A stretch of 6,065 nucleotides of DNA from Prevotellaceae bacterium. Lineage in GTDB: Bacteria; Bacteroidota; Bacteroidia; Bacteroidales; UBA932. Each line of letters starts with the position of its first letter. The first letter of the stretch is position 1. The notes beneath the pieces were generated by a model that saw only the letters and a list, made by a program, of their open reading frames with translations, was not told where the DNA came from and ran no database searches. The stretch spans positions 1-6,065 of the forward strand of contig JAITOP010000141.1 of assembly GCA_031289895.1 (NCBI GenBank), in the 5' to 3' direction. Shown piece by piece: positions 1 through 5,326 of the stretch. Both the position numbers and the translations under genes were made by a program.

Positions 1-1253
1 TCTTTGTATGAAAAGCCCATATTATCAAGTGTATCCACAAAACAAAGATTTTGAAATTCGGCATAACTGCCCATCTTTTGTGCATAAGTAAACTCAATAT
101 TGAGGTTGCTGATGTAATAGGGCAAAATAGCCACCTCGTTGGCATGAATTTCGTTCCGATATTTATATTCTAATTTTTCTTTACGAATGTAATCAATCAA
201 GTCGCAGACAAATGTGCCTGTTCCTGTTGCAGGGTCGAAAATTTCCACATTTGGGTCTTCCAAATATTTATCGAAATGTTTGTACAACAAATAATCGGTG
301 CTTTCAATCATGAAGCGTACAATTTCGTTGGGCGTATAAACAACACCAAGCCGGTCGGCAGCTTTGGGATTGTAACTTTTATAAAACGTTTCGTAAACAA
401 CTTTCAGAAATTTCTGTTTTTCGTGATGGTCGGCAATACTTGAGGCAGCGGCATTAATAGCATCGTAATAGTGTTTGATACCGCTCAATGCCATTCGTCG
501 TGTGTTGCCGGTAAAAAAAGTATTGATAACAGTTTCGAGTTCGCAGGCAATATTATTTTCGCGATGAAATTGTGTCTCATCAAAAATGGTGTTGAAAATA
601 TCTTCGGTCAGGATATGCTGGATAATCATTTCATACACATCGTCATACGAAACCTTAGGATTGATACTTTGTCTGCAAAGATTCAAAAACTTTTCGGTTG
701 CTGTTTTAAATTTTATATTTGAATTTTCAGCATCTAAAATAATATTTCTGATAATTTCGGTAACTTTTGGAACATCGACTTTGAACATATCAATGGCTTT
801 GCGGAAACTCTGTATTTCGGGACGCTCAAACGAGATAAATTGTGTCAATAAATTATGTAAATTATCAGCATCGCTCACATTAACGCGCATAACCTGCGTA
901 CCGTTTTGTATAAGTATAGCAGTAACGCTGTCTTCAAAAAGGATATTTTCACGCGGATAGCCTTTTGCAAATTTTTTTTCTATTTCTATGTCCAAATCGT
1001 CAGATTCATCTTTGCTTTCCCAATAGCCCCAATCTTGCCTAAGGCTGTCTTTTAAAGTTCCATCAGGTGTAACAATTTTGCCATTATTAGTTTTTATACT
1101 AACCTCAGCTACAACTATTAAACCTCGCTGTTTTGCATAATCGTTTAACAAATTATAAAAAGCATTGCGAATAGCCGTTTCCTTTTTTGTTCCGCCAAAA
1201 TGGATGATTTTTTCAACTTCCGCATAGTATTGATGGATTGTGTGAGCAGACAT
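1..1253 (-). CDS. Type IIG / Type ISP-like restriction-modification enzyme, N-terminal 417 codons (gene runs off the window)
   Basis: Fused endonuclease and adenine-N6 DNA methyltransferase; it should methylate and cut foreign DNA in the cytoplasm. The frame is open from ATG at 1253 to the window edge. Residues 1-110 look like the PD-(D/E)xK nuclease domain of Type ISP/IIG enzymes: PDGTL with D64, then GYWESKD with E79 and K81, followed by DLDIEIEKKFAKGYP and NILFED. A helical connector fills about 130-295. The methyltransferase begins with LGVVYTPNEIVRFMI (303-317, motif X region), then motif I DPATGTGTF (340-348, SAM binding) and NEVAILPYYISNLNIE (372-387). The catalytic NPPY/NPPF motif and target-recognition domain would lie beyond base 1. 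Only about 190 residues separate nuclease and methyltransferase, so the helicase of true Type ISP enzymes is absent, which favours a Type IIG layout. It starts 21 bp after the proline dehydrogenase stop, with no Shine-Dalgarno and no visible promoter. Family is confident; specificity and activity are unknown. Confidence 0.88.
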   Translation of the reverse strand, partial: MSAHTIHQYYAEVEKIIHFGGTKKETAIRNAFYNLLNDYAKQRGLIVVAEVSIKTNNGKIVTPDGTLKDSLRQDWGYWESKDESDDLDIEIEKKFAKGYPRENILFEDSVTAILIQNGTQVMRVNVSDADNLHNLLTQFISFERPEIQSFRKAIDMFKVDVPKVTEIIRNIILDAENSNIKFKTATEKFLNLCRQSINPKVSYDDVYEMIIQHILTEDIFNTIFDETQFHRENNIACELETVINTFFTGNTRRMALSGIKHYYDAINAAASSIADHHEKQKFLKVVYETFYKSYNPKAADRLGVVYTPNEIVRFMIESTDYLLYKHFDKYLEDPNVEIFDPATGTGTFVCDLIDYIRKEKLEYKYRNEIHANEVAILPYYISNLNIEFTYAQKMGSYAEFQNLCFVDTLDNMGFSYK

Positions 1254-1274
1254 AAAAATATTATATTAATAAAT

Positions 1275-2456
1275 TTAGGATATTGTTTTTTTCGCTCGTT
1301 TCCGCCGCCGTATTTCTGTTTTTATCAATTCCAGTTCGCGCGTTGTTTGTCCTGCTATTGCTGTGTTTTCTTCGGCGCGGCGAATAAGATAGGGCAAAAC
1401 TTTTTTCACTGGCGCGTATGGAATATATTTTGCTACGTTGTATCCTTCGTGGGCAAGATTGTACGAAAGATTGTCGCTCATGCCGTACAGTTGCGAGAAA
1501 AATACACGTTTATCGGCGCGCGCCAGATTGTGTTTGTCGATTAAATCTGCCAAAACGCGGTTGCTTTCTTCGTTGTGCGTGCCTGCAAAAACTTCAAATT
1601 TTTCGATATGTTCTATCACGTAACGCAAGCCGTTGTTATAGTTTTCGTCTGTCGCCTGTTTTGTTGTGCAGATAGGGTCGGGGTAGCCCGATTGTTTTGC
1701 GCGTTCGCGTTCTTTTTCCATATATGCGCCGCGAACAAATTTCATTCCAACCGTATAATTATTTTCTGCGGCATCGTTGTAAAGCCTGTCTAAATAAGGC
1801 ATACGGTCGTGTCGGTACATTTGAAAAGTTGTAAAAACTATTGCGCGTTTTTTGTTGAATTTGCGCATCATTTCGTCGGTAAATTCATCTATCGCATCCT
1901 GAAAACAATAATCTTCGGCATCAACCAAAATGCGTACATCGTTGTCGTAGGCGCGTTGGCATAACTTTTCAAATTTGATTTTAAATTCTTCAAATTCGTT
2001 TTTTTCATCGTCTGTAAGTTCTGCTTTTGCCGATGCTTTTTCCAAAAGTGCATCTGTTGTTAACGCTGTTGGTTTAAAAACGGCGTAGGCTACGTTTTCA
2101 TTACCTTTTGCGTAATCAATAGAGCTTATAAATTCGTCGAAAGTTTGTTGAATATCATCTGCATTTTCGCCGCCTTCTGCCGAATAATCAAAAATACATT
2201 TTAAATTATATTTTGCAAGCTGATTTGCTAATGGCGTACATTTTTTTAATGTTTCGCCGCCTACAAATTGCTTGTAAATAGTAGGTTTCAGCACCCATGC
2301 AACCGGAAGATTTAATTTTTTAGTAACATATACAAAACATTTTCCAAGTTTCACAATCCATGGATGTTTTATTGAGTTAAACAGAAATTTAGCGCGGCGT
2401 AAATCGGTATTGGTTTTTGCTTCAAAAGCAATTTGTGTGTTTTTAAAATCTATCAT
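1275..2456 (-). CDS. Proline dehydrogenase (monofunctional PRODH, FAD-dependent)
   Basis: Oxidises L-proline to delta-1-pyrroline-5-carboxylate with FAD, passing electrons to the quinone pool; first step of proline breakdown to glutamate. At 393 aa it has the length of stand-alone bacteroidal PRODH, without the P5C dehydrogenase half of bifunctional PutA. Signature segments of the beta/alpha barrel appear in order: FKPTAL (127-132, K128), LVDAED (177-182, D179), TTFQMYRHDRMPYLDRL (209-225), KFVRGAYMEKER (239-250), FAGTHNEES (290-298), SQLYGMSD (321-328), YIPYAPV (344-350) and RRAEEN (359-364). By analogy with E. coli PutA, R359 and R360 should bind the proline carboxylate, with K128, D179 and Y347 near the flavin or substrate. 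The C-terminal tail is very basic (RRRKRAKK). ATG at 2456 is the only sensible start and has no Shine-Dalgarno. It lies 46 bp downstream of ftsE and is probably co-transcribed with it. The partner P5C dehydrogenase is not in the window. Confidence 0.95.
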   Translation of the reverse strand: MIDFKNTQIAFEAKTNTDLRRAKFLFNSIKHPWIVKLGKCFVYVTKKLNLPVAWVLKPTIYKQFVGGETLKKCTPLANQLAKYNLKCIFDYSAEGGENADDIQQTFDEFISSIDYAKGNENVAYAVFKPTALTTDALLEKASAKAELTDDEKNEFEEFKIKFEKLCQRAYDNDVRILVDAEDYCFQDAIDEFTDEMMRKFNKKRAIVFTTFQMYRHDRMPYLDRLYNDAAENNYTVGMKFVRGAYMEKERERAKQSGYPDPICTTKQATDENYNNGLRYVIEHIEKFEVFAGTHNEESNRVLADLIDKHNLARADKRVFFSQLYGMSDNLSYNLAHEGYNVAKYIPYAPVKKVLPYLIRRAEENTAIAGQTTRELELIKTEIRRRKRAKKTIS

Positions 2457-2502
2457 ATTTGTTTTTTTGTGGTTTTTTTAAGTGAATTTATTTATTTTTT
2501 TA

Positions 2503-3216
2503 TTATCCAAAATATTCAAAATCAATTTCTTCGGCAGTATCAAGTTTGGTAATATTTCCTTTGTCGCATTTATATGTTTGCGCCGGATATTTTTTCAGCA
2601 AAGTGTGATTATGCGTAGCCATTATTATAGTAATTCCAAGTTTGCTGTTGAGTTCAAACAGAATTTCCATAATTTTGTCGGAAGTTTCGGGGTCGAGATT
2701 TCCTGTTGGTTCGTCGGCAAGCAAAAGTGTAGGATTGTTAAGCAGAGCGCGGGCTATGGCAACACGCTGCTGTTCGCCGCCCGAAAGTTGGTGAGGCATT
2801 TTATGCAGTTTATTTTTCAATTCCACACTGTCGAGAACTTCATTTATTCGGGCTTCAATTTTTTTCTTTTCTTTCCAATCGGTTGCACGCAAAACAAATG
2901 CAAGATTTTCGAAAACATTTCTGTCGGTGAGCAATTTAAAATCCTGAAAAACCACGCCAAGTTTGCGTCTTAGCGTAGGAACACGTTTTTCTTTTAACGT
3001 TGTTAAATCAAAATCTAAAGCATTTGCAGATGTGGCTTTTTCGATAGGAATTTCGGCGTTTATTGCGCGTATCAAACTTGTTTTTCCACTTCCTACACGT
3101 CCTATTATATATACAAATTCACCGGAATTTATTTTAAAATTAACGTTGTCTAAAACAAGATTGCCGTCGTGTGCAATATCTACATTTTCAAAGTCTATTA
3201 TTATTTTATTTTCCAT
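2503..3216 (-). CDS. ftsE: Cell-division ABC transporter ATP-binding protein FtsE
   Basis: Cytoplasmic ATPase that pairs with the membrane protein FtsX at the division site; in well-studied bacteria FtsEX controls peptidoglycan hydrolases during septation. The 237-aa protein carries a full ABC ATPase set: Walker A GRVGSGKT (39-46), Q-loop VFQDFKLL (Q91), signature LSGGEQQ (144-150), Walker B LLLADEP (164-170, catalytic E169), D-loop GNLD, and H-loop ATHN (H202). The stretch VVFQDFKLLTDRNVFENLAF is characteristic of FtsE rather than of LolD or MacB ATPases, and the lengths agree. Start is ATG at 3216, just inside a -7 box at 3242-3249. No ftsX adjoins it: the next gene downstream is proline dehydrogenase, so FtsX must be encoded elsewhere. 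A generic lipoprotein-export ATPase of the same superfamily is the main alternative, and less likely. Confidence 0.9.
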   Translation of the reverse strand: MENKIIIDFENVDIAHDGNLVLDNVNFKINSGEFVYIIGRVGSGKTSLIRAINAEIPIEKATSANALDFDLTTLKEKRVPTLRRKLGVVFQDFKLLTDRNVFENLAFVLRATDWKEKKKIEARINEVLDSVELKNKLHKMPHQLSGGEQQRVAIARALLNNPTLLLADEPTGNLDPETSDKIMEILFELNSKLGITIIMATHNHTLLKKYPAQTYKCDKGNITKLDTAEEIDFEYFG

Positions 3217-3241
3217 AAATTTTTAATTATCATTTAGGAAA

Positions 3242-3249
3242 CAAAGGTA
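3242..3249 (-). promoter_or_regulatory. Bacteroidota -7 box (TACCTTTG) for ftsE
   Basis: Read on the minus strand this is TACCTTTG, an exact match to the Bacteroidota sigma-70 (SigABfr) -7 consensus TAnnTTTG. It ends 25 bases before the ftsE ATG, giving a leader of roughly 20 nt. A TTTG-type -33 element at the usual 19-20 bp spacing is not seen, so this rests on the -7 box, its position, and the identical box found before the gene at 5313-6029. Confidence 0.6.
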
Positions 3250-3300
3250 ATAAAATTTCAAAATAAAAATTTAAAATGATAGATATTAAAAGAATATTTT

Positions 3301-3308
3301 TACATTTG
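3301..3308 (+). promoter_or_regulatory. Possible -7 box (TACATTTG) for xerD
   Basis: TACATTTG fits TAnnTTTG on the plus strand inside the ftsE-xerD divergent gap. It would give a long leader of about 190 nt before the xerD ATG, and no convincing -33 element lies upstream. No better match was found closer to the gene. In such A+T-rich DNA a chance match is quite possible. Confidence 0.28.
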
Positions 3309-3402
3309 CCGAAATTAAATACTGAAAATCTGTTTAAATTTAGATGATTAGATAAATTAATTAACAATTAATAATTAATAACGTGTTGGGATTAAATTTT
3401 TA

Positions 3403-3419
3403 ATTTCAAATCTTGAAAT
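3403..3419. repeat. Small perfect inverted repeat in the xerD leader
   Basis: ATTTCAA and TTGAAAT flank a 3-base spacer (ATC), about 85 bp before the xerD ATG. As RNA it would be only a weak stem; as DNA it could be a small operator. No repressor gene is nearby, and a chance origin in this A+T-rich gap cannot be excluded. Confidence 0.35.
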
Positions 3420-3504
3420 CCCTGATTGTGTCCTTTGTAAACAAGTGTTTTATACAAATATTGCGATTAAAATTTAAACTGTTTCTGAATGTATTTTGTA
3501 AATT

Positions 3505-4407
3505 ATGAATTGGAAAATTGCAATAAAAGATTTTAAAAAATATTTACGGTTGGAATTATCGCTTTCGCTAAACACTATCGATGCTTATATGCATGATGTG
3601 CAAAAACTTAGAGAGTTTGCAGAGAAAAACAACAACTTAAATGTTACTGATATTACTGAAACTCATATTCAGCAATTTCTTGTTGAATTGTATGAAAATA
3701 ATTTCGACAAACGAACGCAACAGCGCGTTTTGAGCGGAATAAGAAGTTTTTTTTCGTTTCTGGAATTGGAAAACGAACTACATTCCAATCCTACCGAACT
3801 TATTGAAACGCCCAAAACAGGCAGAAAATTACCCGTTATTTTAACTGTTGACGAAATCGACAGAATTATTTTGAGTATAGATTTGAGCGAACCTTTGGGG
3901 CATAGAAATGCTGCTGTTATCGAAACGCTTTACAGTTGCGGATTGCGCGTTTCCGAAATTATTGATTTGCGAATAACAAATTTGTATTTTACCGACGAAT
4001 ATATACGAATTGTAGGAAAAGGAAATAAAGAACGCCTTGTGCCGATTGGCGAAAAAGCTATTAAATCACTCAATTTTTATCTCGAACAACGAAATTTAAT
4101 GCACGTGAATAAAAAATCGGAAGATATTGTTTTTCTCAATCGCAGCGGAAATAAACTTACGCGCGTGGCGATTTTTAATATGCTGAGAAAATATGCAAAA
4201 AAAGCCGGAGTCGAAAAAATTATAAGTCCGCACACATTTCGACATTCGTTTGCAACTCATCTCATCGAAAACGGCGCAGACCTTAGAGCCGTGCAGCAAA
4301 TGCTCGGACACGAATCTATATTAACCACCGAAATATACACCCACCTCGACCAAACATTTATAAAAAACACAATACTTGCGTATCACCCGCGCTCAAATCG
4401 TTTTTAA
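3505..4407 (+). CDS. xerD: Site-specific tyrosine recombinase XerD
   Basis: Chromosome-dimer resolvase: with XerC it exchanges strands at dif near the terminus before division, using a covalent 3'-phosphotyrosine intermediate. The 300-aa protein has the usual two parts: an N-terminal SAM-like core-binding domain (about 5-87, with LRLELSLSLNTIDAYMHDV) and a C-terminal catalytic domain (about 108-290). All six active-site residues are present: R148 in LYSCGLRVSEI, K172 in GKGNKERLVP, H243 and R246 in SPHTFRHSFATHL, H269 in MLGHES, and nucleophile Y278 in IYTHLD. Their spacing is almost the same as in E. coli XerD (R148, K172, H244, R247, H270, Y279). XerD is preferred over XerC from the N-terminus and this spacing, but the paralogues are close. 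ATG at 3505 has no Shine-Dalgarno. The gene is intact, with composition like its left neighbours, and its 3' end abuts the repeat block. No integron or phage cargo is visible, so a housekeeping role is inferred. Confidence 0.9.
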   Translation: MNWKIAIKDFKKYLRLELSLSLNTIDAYMHDVQKLREFAEKNNNLNVTDITETHIQQFLVELYENNFDKRTQQRVLSGIRSFFSFLELENELHSNPTELIETPKTGRKLPVILTVDEIDRIILSIDLSEPLGHRNAAVIETLYSCGLRVSEIIDLRITNLYFTDEYIRIVGKGNKERLVPIGEKAIKSLNFYLEQRNLMHVNKKSEDIVFLNRSGNKLTRVAIFNMLRKYAKKAGVEKIISPHTFRHSFATHLIENGADLRAVQQMLGHESILTTEIYTHLDQTFIKNTILAYHPRSNRF

Positions 4408-4420
4408 CTGATTTTTAAAT

Positions 4421-4469
4421 TTGGTATTTGGTCGTTGGTATTTGGTCGTTAGTCGTTGGTATTTGGTCG
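4421..4469. repeat. Seven heptamer units, TTGGTAT / TTGGTCG / TTAGTCG
   Basis: Exactly 49 bases divide into seven 7-bp units in the order TTGGTAT, TTGGTCG, TTGGTAT, TTGGTCG, TTAGTCG, TTGGTAT, TTGGTCG. The first four and last two form three copies of a 14-bp unit. The array begins 13 bases after the xerD stop. It is non-coding and has no dyad symmetry, so it is not an obvious terminator. Confidence 0.9.
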
Positions 4470-4481
4470 GATGTTAAATTG

Positions 4482-4704
4482 TTGATTTGATTAGTTGTTT
4501 TTTGTTGATTTGATTAGTTGTTTTTTGTTGATTTGATTAGTTGTTTTTTGTTGATTTGATTAGTTGTTTTTTGTTGATTTGATTAGTTGTTTTTTGTCGA
4601 TTTGGATTAGTTGTTTTTTGTTGATTTGATTAGTTGTTTTTGTTGATTTGAATAGTTGTTTTTTGTTGATTTGATTAGTTGTTTTTTGTTGATTTGATTA
4701 ACTG
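4482..4704. repeat. 23-bp tandem repeat (minisatellite), nine units plus a partial tenth
   Basis: The unit begins TTGATTTGATTAG and closes with a run of T and a final G. Units 1-5 (4482-4596) are identical. Unit 6 (4597-4620) has 24 bases, with T to C at its second base and an extra G. Unit 7 (4621-4642) lacks one T. Unit 8 (4643-4665) has one T to A change. Unit 9 (4666-4688) matches the consensus, and unit 10 (4689-4704) breaks down into ATTAACTG. A 23-bp period shifts reading frame each unit and puts stops in the frames, so it is not protein-coding. There are no spacers and no dyad, unlike CRISPR. Identity of adjacent units points to recent slippage or unequal exchange; copy number is probably variable. 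Confidence 0.95.
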
Positions 4705-4705
4705 T

Positions 4706-4753
4706 ATTTACGCAGATAAAAAATCGTAATTCGTAATTTCGTAATTCGTAATT
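4706..4753. repeat. CGTAATT module, copy 1
   Basis: Starts ATTTACGCAGATAAAAAAT and then carries four CGTAATT heptamers (4725-4731, 4732-4738, 4740-4746, 4747-4753) with one T between the second and third. It interrupts the 23-bp array, which resumes right after it. Copy 2 lies 106 bp downstream at 4812-4860. Confidence 0.92.
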
Positions 4754-4798
4754 GTTTTTTGTTGATTTGATTAGTTGTTTTTTGTTGATTTGGATTAG
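4754..4798. repeat. Second, short stretch of the 23-bp repeat
   Basis: After CGTAATT copy 1 the 23-bp repeat returns: a tail GTTTTTTG (4754-4761), one perfect unit (4762-4784), and a partial unit TTGATTTGGATTAG (4785-4798). The GG in the partial unit is also found in unit 6 of the main array, which suggests it was copied from there or shares an ancestor with it. Confidence 0.9.
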
Positions 4799-4827
4799 AC
4801 AGATTAGGCAGATTTACGCAGATAAAA
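4798..4827. repeat. 10-bp periodic CAGAT repeat
   Basis: Three 10-bp units in a row, GACAGATTAG, GCAGATTTAC and GCAGATAAAA, repeat CAGAT every 10 bases, close to one helical turn. The last two units run into CGTAATT copy 2. The start of CGTAATT copy 1 (4706) keeps only the end of this pattern. Confidence 0.7.
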
Positions 4828-4860
4828 AATCGTAATTCGTAATTTTCGTAATTCGTAATT
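4812..4860. repeat. CGTAATT module, copy 2
   Basis: Same as the copy at 4706-4753 except for two T instead of one between the heptamer pairs. Heptamers lie at 4831-4837, 4838-4844, 4847-4853 and 4854-4860. Its right edge coincides with the point where recognisable toxin coding sequence stops, and read on the minus strand it supplies the last codons of the broken toxin gene. Confidence 0.92.
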
Positions 4861-5326
4861 GATTTTTGTCTTCACCCTGAAATATGCAACATTTTATTTC
4901 GACTTCAATATCTTTTTTTATCCCTTCTGTTCCGAAAATATTATCATAAGAAAAAAACAATTTTCTGAATGTGTCGCCAAATTGTTTTTGTGATAAGTCT
5001 TTGTTATATAACTCTTTGTTATTGTCTATAATAATGTGAGATGTGTTTCTTGTTAAGTTTTTTTCTTTTTCAAAAGATGACTTAATATTACCCGAAAATA
5101 CAGATAAATCTAAATCTTCGGAAAAACGATTTATTACTTTGTATGCTTTTAATAGCGATGTACCACCTTTAAAAAACACATTTTCTTTTAACTGAGATTC
5201 CGAAATATCTTTTAATATCTTACATACCTAATAGTCTTTTTCAATGTGAGAAGGATTTATGTTATAATGATTTGCGGTTTTAATTATTAAATCATAAAAT
5301 ATTTCTTTTTCATTATGCAGATTCAT
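4814..5326 (-). pseudogene. AbiEii-family nucleotidyltransferase toxin, broken (nonsense codon and lost 3' end)
   Basis: Remnant of a type IV toxin (AbiEii/AbiGii family), which in intact members is a nucleotidyltransferase that stops growth during phage attack. From ATG at 5326, overlapping the antitoxin gene by 14 bases, it reads MNLHNEKEIF to HIEKDY and then TAG at codon 33 (5228-5230), followed without frame change by VCKILKDISE. Family members usually have W or Y here (EKDYWV), so TGG to TAG is the simplest reading. The next part is well preserved: FFKGGTSLLKAY (51-62, NTase GG motif) and RFSEDLDLSVF (67-77, with D71 and D73 as metal ligands). After about codon 156 (GEDKNQ) the frame enters the CGTAATT repeat and ends 14 codons later. 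Family members run to nearly 300 residues, so much of the C-terminal half is missing. A GTG at 5179 could restart translation but would lack the N-terminus. Almost surely non-functional. Confidence 0.88.

Larger units (their letters stand above)
3217..3504. other. Divergent intergenic region between ftsE and xerD
   Basis: This 288-bp gap is extremely A+T rich and carries no plausible gene. It holds the -7 box for ftsE, a weaker candidate for xerD, an AATTAAT-rich patch around 3355-3380, and a perfect 7-bp inverted repeat at 3403-3419. Both flanking genes must be transcribed outward from it. I see no riboswitch or RNA gene. Confidence 0.6.

Noticed and set aside
471..960. Plus-strand open frames opposite the R-M gene
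   Set aside because: The opposite strand carries a continuous frame with nuclease and methyltransferase motifs; these show no recognisable features.
1200..1793. Plus-strand open frames over the proline dehydrogenase and R-M genes
   Set aside because: They are antisense to strongly recognisable proteins, are rich in C, F and R, and show no family motifs.
2482..3226. Plus-strand open frames opposite ftsE
   Set aside because: Shadows of ftsE, whose Walker A, signature and Walker B motifs are complete on the minus strand.
4096..4311. Minus-strand open frame inside xerD
   Set aside because: Overlaps the catalytic part of xerD, with no family motif and no promoter.
4408..4480. Rho-independent terminator after xerD
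   Set aside because: There are T-rich stretches but no G+C-rich stem before them. No hairpin can be supported.
4482..4704. The 23-bp array as a CRISPR array
   Set aside because: Units are directly joined with no spacers, the repeat has no dyad, and no cas gene is present. It is a plain tandem repeat.
4408..4860. A dif or attachment site next to xerD
   Set aside because: I see no pair of 11-bp inverted half-sites with a 6-8 bp centre. The repeats are direct, not dyad, and xerD genes are normally not linked to dif.
4814..5179. Toxin restarted at GTG 5179 as a functional short protein
   Set aside because: It would begin at the KGGTS motif, lose the N-terminal helices and IEKDY, and still end in repeat-encoded residues. 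It is better read as part of a pseudogene.
5228..5230. TAG read as an amino acid (stop reassignment or programmed readthrough)
   Set aside because: The intact genes in the window contain no internal TAG, and this gene is also truncated at its 3' end, so ordinary decay is enough.
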